48,489 bases of DNA from Pseudomonadota bacterium (GTDB taxonomy: Bacteria; Pseudomonadota; Gammaproteobacteria; Burkholderiales; SG8-39). Below, piece after piece: positions 44,427 through 48,489 of this stretch. Numbering within the stretch: the first letter of the stretch is position 1; each line of letters begins with the position of its first letter. The translations under genes were made by a program, and so were the position numbers. The notes beneath the pieces were generated by a model, which ran no database searches, was not told the DNA's origin, and worked only from the letters and a program-made list of their open reading frames with translations. The stretch covers positions 1 through 48,489 of the forward strand of contig JAJZPQ010000026.1 of NCBI GenBank assembly GCA_021811085.1. The letters are read 5' to 3'.

Positions 44427-46004
44427 TCATGGTTCAAGTTCCTGGTCGAGCCGGGGATAACCGGTGATTTTCTGGATTTCGAGATACAGCGGCTTCAGCC
44501 GCGCATACATTTTCCGGTAAACGCGGTGATACAACGCGTCGTAGATTTCGCGATGCTGCGGCAAGGGTTCGAACACGCGCGCGATGCGCGTCATGCCGGC
44601 CGCGGCGCTCGCGAAATCCGGGTGCAAGCGCAGGCCGACCGCGGCGTCCATCGCCGCACCCAGCGCGGAAGTTTCATAGATGTGCGGCCGCGCCGTAGGC
44701 AGGCCGAAAATGTCCGCGGTCAGCTGCATCGCCGCGTCGCTTTGCGAGCCGCCGCCCGACACGCGCAAGGCGCGCAGCGGCACGCCGCTGCGCTTTTCGA
44801 TGCGTTCCTTGCCCTCGCGCAGCGCATAGGCCAGGCCTTCGAGGATGGCGCGATACAAATGCGAGCGCGTGTGTACGTCGCCGAAACCGATGACCGCACC
44901 CTTGGCTTCCGGTCCGGGCTGTTTGATCCCCGGCGTCCAGTAGGGCTGCAGCATCAATCCCATCGCGCCCGGCGGCACCGCATTCACCAGCTCGTCGAAC
45001 AATTCTTCTGCGGCTACGCCCAACTCCGCCGCCTGCAATTTCTCATGCTGGCCGAACTGCTCCTTGAACCAATTGACCATCCAGTAGCCGCGGAAGATCT
45101 GCACCTCGATACTGTACGCACCGGGAACCGCGGAGGGATAGGGCGGAACGAAAGGCGTCACCTCGAGATACTTCGCGCTGGTGGTGTTGATGGTCGCGGT
45201 GGTGCCGTAGCTGAGGCAGCCGATGTGCGGCTCGAGGCAGCCGGCGCCGAGGACTTCGCAGGCTTTATCGGCGGCCGCGGCGATGAGCGGCGTGCCGGCG
45301 CGCAGGCCGGTAGCAGCGGCAGCTGCGGCCTCGATCTCGCCGATCACCGTGCCGGGGGCCGCGAGCTCGGGCAGCATGCCGGGCTCCAGCGCCAGCGCCT
45401 GCCATTTCCAGTCGCCCGGCGCGGCCCAGCGCAGCCGCTTGTAGTCGAAAGGCACATAGGCGACCTGCGAGCCGGCCGAGTCGATGTAGCGGCCGCACAG
45501 GCGGTAATTCAGATAACCGGAGAGCAGCAGAAATTTCGCGGTCTGCTGCCAGATATCCGGTTGGTGCGCCTTGATCCAGTTTATTTCCGCTTCGCCGCGG
45601 AAAAAATTGATGGTGCCGTCCACCCGCGCAAGCTTGAACGCGAGCGTCCACCACCGGCTCATCGGCGGCACGCTGTCGGTGCGCCGCTGATCGAGCCAGG
45701 TGATCGCGGGACGCAGCGGCCTGCCTTGCGCATCCAGATTGATCACCGTGCCGCGCTGGGTCGTAACCGCCACGGCGCTGACTGCGCTGCTCGCGATTGC
45801 GCTCTGCGCCCACAAGCGTTGACAGGCTGCGCACACGGCCTGCCAGTAATCCTCGGGGTCGTGCTCGGCCCAGCCGGCCCGATCGGAAAAATACGCTTGC
45901 AGCTGCACCTGCGCCTTGGCGACGATATTGCCGTGCAGATCGAACAGCAGCGCGCGCACGCTCTGCGTGCCGTTGTCGATCGCCAGAATGTAGTCACCGG
46001 ACAT
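44427..46004 (-). CDS. FGGY-family carbohydrate/polyol kinase
   Basis: A 525-residue kinase of the glycerol/xylulose kinase family. N-terminal ATPase-fold motif AIDNGTQSVRALLFDLHGN, substrate-region AVAVTTQRGTV and WLDQRRTD, and the C-terminal FGGY signatures ALREGKERIEKRSGVPLRALRVSGGGSQSD and YETSALGAAMDA. The start at 46004 has AGGA six bases upstream; an ATG five codons earlier lacks this. The PLC-like gene follows at once on the same strand. The substrate may be glycerol, a pentulose or another polyol. Confidence 0.93.
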   Translation of the reverse strand: MSGDYILAIDNGTQSVRALLFDLHGNIVAKAQVQLQAYFSDRAGWAEHDPEDYWQAVCAACQRLWAQSAIASSAVSAVAVTTQRGTVINLDAQGRPLRPAITWLDQRRTDSVPPMSRWWTLAFKLARVDGTINFFRGEAEINWIKAHQPDIWQQTAKFLLLSGYLNYRLCGRYIDSAGSQVAYVPFDYKRLRWAAPGDWKWQALALEPGMLPELAAPGTVIGEIEAAAAAATGLRAGTPLIAAAADKACEVLGAGCLEPHIGCLSYGTTATINTTSAKYLEVTPFVPPYPSAVPGAYSIEVQIFRGYWMVNWFKEQFGQHEKLQAAELGVAAEELFDELVNAVPPGAMGLMLQPYWTPGIKQPGPEAKGAVIGFGDVHTRSHLYRAILEGLAYALREGKERIEKRSGVPLRALRVSGGGSQSDAAMQLTADIFGLPTARPHIYETSALGAAMDAAVGLRLHPDFASAAAGMTRIARVFEPLPQHREIYDALYHRVYRKMYARLKPLYLEIQKITGYPRLDQELEP

Positions 46005-46139
46005 ATGGCATCCTGACATGAAACTTTGTTTGGCGCCCTTGGCCTGCCGCGACGCTTGATATACTGCGCCGACGATCCCGGACCGCCGGGACCGCTTCAG
46101 CGCGCAGATGCCACCTTACATCAAAGTCCGCAAGCAGCC

Positions 46140-46973
46140 ATGTCCATGACGCCGGCGCGCGAACATTGGCTTGCCGCCGCCGATAGCACGGCCCTTTTTG
46201 TTTCCGATTGGCCGGTTGATGCTGCGCCAGGCGAGGGCGTCGTGCTGATGCACGGGCTGGGCGAGCATTGCGGCCGCTACGCGCATGTGGCGCGCTTCTT
46301 CAACAATTGCGGCTACTCGGTGCGCGCCTACGATCACCGCGGTCACGGCCGCTCCGGCGGCGCACGCGGCGATGTGCCCGATGCCGAGACCCTGCTGCAG
46401 GACGCAAAAATCGTGATAGACGATTTCGCACAGAATCTGTCTGCGCCGCCGCTGCTGCTGGGCCACAGCATGGGCGGATTGTTCGCCGCTTATTACGCGG
46501 CGCGCGCGCTGTCGCCGCTGGGCGGCCTGATCCTGTCCTCGCCCGCGCTGCGCATACGGCTGAGTGCGATGCAGAAGCTGTTGGTGCAGCTATTGGGCGC
46601 GCTCGCGCCCGGATTGGGCATTGCCAACGGACTGGACTCGAACTACCTGTCGCATCGGCGCGACGTGGTCGAAGCCTACGACCGGGACCCGCTGGTGCAT
46701 GCGAAGATCAGCGCGCGTCTGCTGCGCGCGATGCTCGAAGCGATCGCGTTCGCCCAAGCCCAGGCACCGGCGCTCGGCGTCAAGACCCTGCTGGTCGTGG
46801 CCGGCGACGATCACCTGGTCGATGCCGGCGGCAGCGAGGCGTTCCATGCGAAGCTCGCGCCGGGCGTGTGCACCCTGCACCGCTACCCCGGCTACTACCA
46901 CGAACTGTTCAACGAAACCGAAGCGGAGCGCGTGTTCGAACACCTGCGCGCCTGGCTGGACGGGCTGCGCTAG
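46140..46973 (+). CDS. Alpha/beta hydrolase, monoacylglycerol lipase-like
   Basis: A 277-residue serine hydrolase. The oxyanion loop VLMHGLGEHCGRYAHVA and the HRGHGRSGG motif are those of the monoglyceride-lipase group. The nucleophile is S110 in LLGHSMGGLFA. The Asp is probably in VVAGDDHLVD and the His in YYHELFNE. The ATG at 46140 gives a normal N-terminus. It is divergent from the FGGY kinase across 135 bp. Its TAG overlaps the stop of the GFA gene within CTAG (46970-46973). Confidence 0.9.
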   Translation: MSMTPAREHWLAAADSTALFVSDWPVDAAPGEGVVLMHGLGEHCGRYAHVARFFNNCGYSVRAYDHRGHGRSGGARGDVPDAETLLQDAKIVIDDFAQNLSAPPLLLGHSMGGLFAAYYAARALSPLGGLILSSPALRIRLSAMQKLLVQLLGALAPGLGIANGLDSNYLSHRRDVVEAYDRDPLVHAKISARLLRAMLEAIAFAQAQAPALGVKTLLVVAGDDHLVDAGGSEAFHAKLAPGVCTLHRYPGYYHELFNETEAERVFEHLRAWLDGLR

Positions 46974-47386
46974 ACCGGCCGATTTCCGGGGTAATGCTGC
47001 ACCCCGGGATCGCGATACAACCACGGGCGCGCGCTGTCGGTCCAGATGTTCATCACCAGCTTCATGTCGTTGGGCGCATCGAGCGTGCCCACCTTGAGCA
47101 CCATCATCTCCGGCATCTTTTCGCGCTGGCTGTAAATCGGCGAGCCGCAGTCGCCGCAGAAATAGCGGTTGAGGATGTTGCCGCTCGCAGCGGTGTCGGC
47201 GTAGCGCTTGGGCTTGCCCGAGGTGAACGTCACCGCGGCAGTCGGCACTGCTGCATTGTGGCTCGCGCCGGTGCCCGTAGATTTTTGGCAGTGGGTGCAG
47301 TGGCAGGCGATGATTTTGTCCAGCGGCTGGCTGATGCTATAACGGATGTTGCCGCACAAACAGCCGCCGGTGATCGCATTCGACAC
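46970..47386 (-). CDS. GFA (glutathione-dependent formaldehyde-activating enzyme-like) zinc protein
   Basis: A 138-residue protein with the zinc-cysteine pattern of the GFA/CENP-V family: GGCLCGNIRY, then ACHCTHCQKSTG, and RYFCGDCGSPIY. The two zinc sites (structural and catalytic) appear complete. Most members have unproven activities. Translation starts at GTG 47386, which has AAGGAG six bases upstream; a longer frame to 47542 would cross the divergent TM2 gene start. Confidence 0.92.
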   Translation of the reverse strand: MSNAITGGCLCGNIRYSISQPLDKIIACHCTHCQKSTGTGASHNAAVPTAAVTFTSGKPKRYADTAASGNILNRYFCGDCGSPIYSQREKMPEMMVLKVGTLDAPNDMKLVMNIWTDSARPWLYRDPGVQHYPGNRPV

Positions 47387-47513
47387 GGAATTCTCCTTCT
47401 TCGGTTGGGGCAGTGACATTTGGCCGGCGCCAATGATACCCTGATCGGCGCGCCCCGCGTCTTGGGCAAAGCGCGCTAGCATGCGCGAACGCGCACCACC
47501 CGGACCCGCACCC

Positions 47514-47912
47514 ATGAACAGCGCCAACGACACCCACTCCAAGGTTCTCGGTTACATCCTGTGGATCTTCGGCTTCACCGGCTCGCATCGCTTCTACTAC
47601 GGCAAGCCGGTCACCGGAACGATCTGGTTCTTCACCCTGGGCCTGCTCGGTGTCGGCTGGCTGATCGATCTGTTCCTGATCCCGGGCATGGACCGCGAAG
47701 CCGATCTGCGCTTTCGCGCCGGGCGCGTGAACTACAGCATTGCCTGGGCGCTGCTGACCTTCCTCGGCCTGCTCGGCATCCACCGCATGTACATGGGCAA
47801 GTGGATCACAGGGATCATCTACCTCTGTACCGCGGGCTTGCTCGGGCTCGGTTACCTGTATGACTTCTGGACGCTGAACGATCAGATCACCATCGTGAAT
47901 GCGTCCGCATGA
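47514..47912 (+). CDS. Double TM2-domain membrane protein
   Basis: A 132-residue protein with two TM2 units. The first reads KVLGYILWIFGFTGSHRFYYGK and the second LLTFLGLLGIHRMYMGK, each ending in a turn with a conserved D/E (LIDLFLIPG and LYDFWTLND). Each TM2 unit is a helical hairpin with an internal GxHRFY-type loop. Function unknown. The two copies align across nearly the whole length, so it probably arose by internal duplication. The ATG at 47514 is used; 11 codons upstream are open but unlikely. Confidence 0.88.
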   Translation: MNSANDTHSKVLGYILWIFGFTGSHRFYYGKPVTGTIWFFTLGLLGVGWLIDLFLIPGMDREADLRFRAGRVNYSIAWALLTFLGLLGIHRMYMGKWITGIIYLCTAGLLGLGYLYDFWTLNDQITIVNASA

Positions 47913-47950
47913 AGTGACGCGAACTGCAGCTCAGCGGGCATTCAAACAGG

Positions 47951-47991
47951 AAATCACAACCGCGGTTGTAATTTCGAGCGCTCAAGCGCTC
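47951..47991. repeat. Two adjacent dyads between convergent genes
   Basis: A 24-bp dyad with one mismatch pair is centred on the perfect palindrome ACAACCGCGGTTGT (47956-47969). It is followed by GAGCGC/GCGCTC (47976-47981 and 47986-47991). They occupy the gap between the convergent TM2 gene and the Ala/Pro-tailed gene. A role as a bidirectional transcript end is likely, though T-tracts are short. Confidence 0.5.
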
Positions 47992-48385
47992 AGGGTTTCG
48001 CGCTGAAATCCAAATCCGCGCCCGGCGCTGCAGGCGCAGCCGCCGGTGCCGCTGCCGCAGCCCGCGCTGCCACCCGCGCCGCCGCCGGCGGTATGTTCTT
48101 GCTCGGATCGTCCGGCGCCGCAGTGCCTCCATTCGCGAGCGCCGCTTCCAGATCCTGCAGAATTTGCGCAATATCGAACGGCGAGCGACCCTGCATGCGC
48201 AGCAGGATGCGCGAGGGCAGATCCTGGATGCGCGGCACGGCCGCGCGCACGTTGGCGGCAGTGGTGAGTATGGGCACGGCGTGATTGTTGCGGAAGCCGG
48301 GTTCGGCGCGATCGATTGCATCGATCACCGCATTCTGGGCCTTGGCGATGCCCATGAGCAGTTCGGCAAGCTGCGTGTTGTCCAT
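47990..48385 (-). CDS. Small protein of unknown function with an Ala/Pro-rich tail
   Basis: A 131-residue protein. The first 80 residues are mainly helical (MDNTQLAELLMGIAKAQNAV, IDAIDRAEPGF, SPFDIAQILQDLEAALANGG). The rest is a low-complexity Ala/Pro linker that ends in DLDFSAKP. The same LDFSAKP stands at the start of the tandem cNMP protein at 39 kb. GAGGAATCC precedes the ATG. No known family, signal peptide or membrane segment. The last 104 bp of the window (48386-48489) hold nothing I can support. Confidence 0.65.
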   Translation of the reverse strand: MDNTQLAELLMGIAKAQNAVIDAIDRAEPGFRNNHAVPILTTAANVRAAVPRIQDLPSRILLRMQGRSPFDIAQILQDLEAALANGGTAAPDDPSKNIPPAAARVAARAAAAAPAAAPAAPGADLDFSAKP

Positions 48386-48489
48386 GGCGGATTCCTCTTT
48401 TCTCTGTTCCGGCGGCCGGCATGGAATCGCCTGCCCGCGTGTTTTGCTTTGCGTAAGGATACAGCAGGAGCCGGGACGAGGGCAGTAGG

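Noticed and set aside
44427-46004. FGGY kinase considered as glpK.
   Set aside because: The family is sure but the glycerol-kinase-specific motifs are not evident, and the nearest neighbours do not settle the substrate, so no symbol is given.
47956-47969. Palindrome considered as a replication origin or dif site.
   Set aside because: It is short, lies between convergent genes, and lacks DnaA boxes, AT-rich unwinding sequence or a XerCD-type layout.

Overview
This GC-rich window looks like chromosomal DNA of a betaproteobacterium, perhaps near Rhodocyclales, Nitrosomonadales or Burkholderiales. That placement is inferred from the gene content: a 2Fe-2S ferredoxin/flavin reductase of the type annotated as CDP-6-deoxy-glucoseen reductase, a tripartite tricarboxylate (Tct) transporter, an MXKDX repeat protein, a YdiJ-type FAD/Fe-S dehydrogenase, OxyR beside rubrerythrin, and LysR and FCD-GntR regulators. 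I found no rRNA, tRNA, CRISPR array, insertion sequence or prophage. Most of the window reads as ordinary metabolic and transport genes. Coding density is high, and several genes are broken by single-base shifts or truncation.

Layout. 0-2.7 kb: a 5'-cut reductase, an ACMSD-like amidohydrolase and a cNMP-domain protein (+). 2.7-7.7 kb: a complete branched-chain amino acid or amide type ABC importer, livKHMGF (-), with an intrinsic terminator between livK and livH. 7.8-11 kb: cytochrome c, a 5'-truncated DUF255 remnant, a dense cluster of inverted repeats, and ilvD (-). 11-14.1 kb: an EamA exporter facing a LysR regulator across a textbook ATAC-N7-GTAT box, then lgt and a DUF465 protein. 14.1-19 kb (-): a FrnE-like DsbA protein, a YdiJ-like dehydrogenase, a frameshifted TauE/SafE permease and a small unknown. 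19-28.8 kb: an FCD-GntR regulator divergent from an aminotransferase/TctCBA/TRAP DctPQM/CoA-transferase series (+), which looks like an uptake and catabolism locus for an organic acid.

28.8-31.9 kb (-): glpD, a HAD phosphatase and a second TauE/SafE permease in a tight operon. 32-36.5 kb: a membrane diguanylate cyclase with a periplasmic c-type heme motif, an FKBP isomerase, a solitary HicA-like protein, an MXKDX protein, and a Tat-exported molybdenum oxidoreductase with a cytochrome b partner. 36.5-41 kb: an MFS transporter surrounded by small, remnant or unrecognised ORFs and a tandem cNMP-domain protein. 41-43 kb: rubrerythrin, rubredoxin and a (frameshifted) reductase, divergent from OxyR. 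43-48.4 kb: a secreted phospholipase C/S1-nuclease-like protein and an FGGY kinase, divergent from a monoacylglycerol-lipase-like hydrolase, then a GFA protein, a double-TM2 protein and an Ala/Pro-tailed unknown.

Themes. All three solute-binding-protein transporters have a hairpin directly after the binding-protein gene, which would favour excess binding protein over permease. Redox defence (OxyR, rubrerythrin, rubredoxin) and redox sensing (heme diguanylate cyclase) are both present. Three ORFs carry a DFSA(K/A)P peptide near a terminus. No obviously new multi-gene system stands out. The best candidates for new biology are the heme-motif cyclase, the shared peptide, the organic-acid uptake locus and the repeat cluster at 9.10-9.29 kb.
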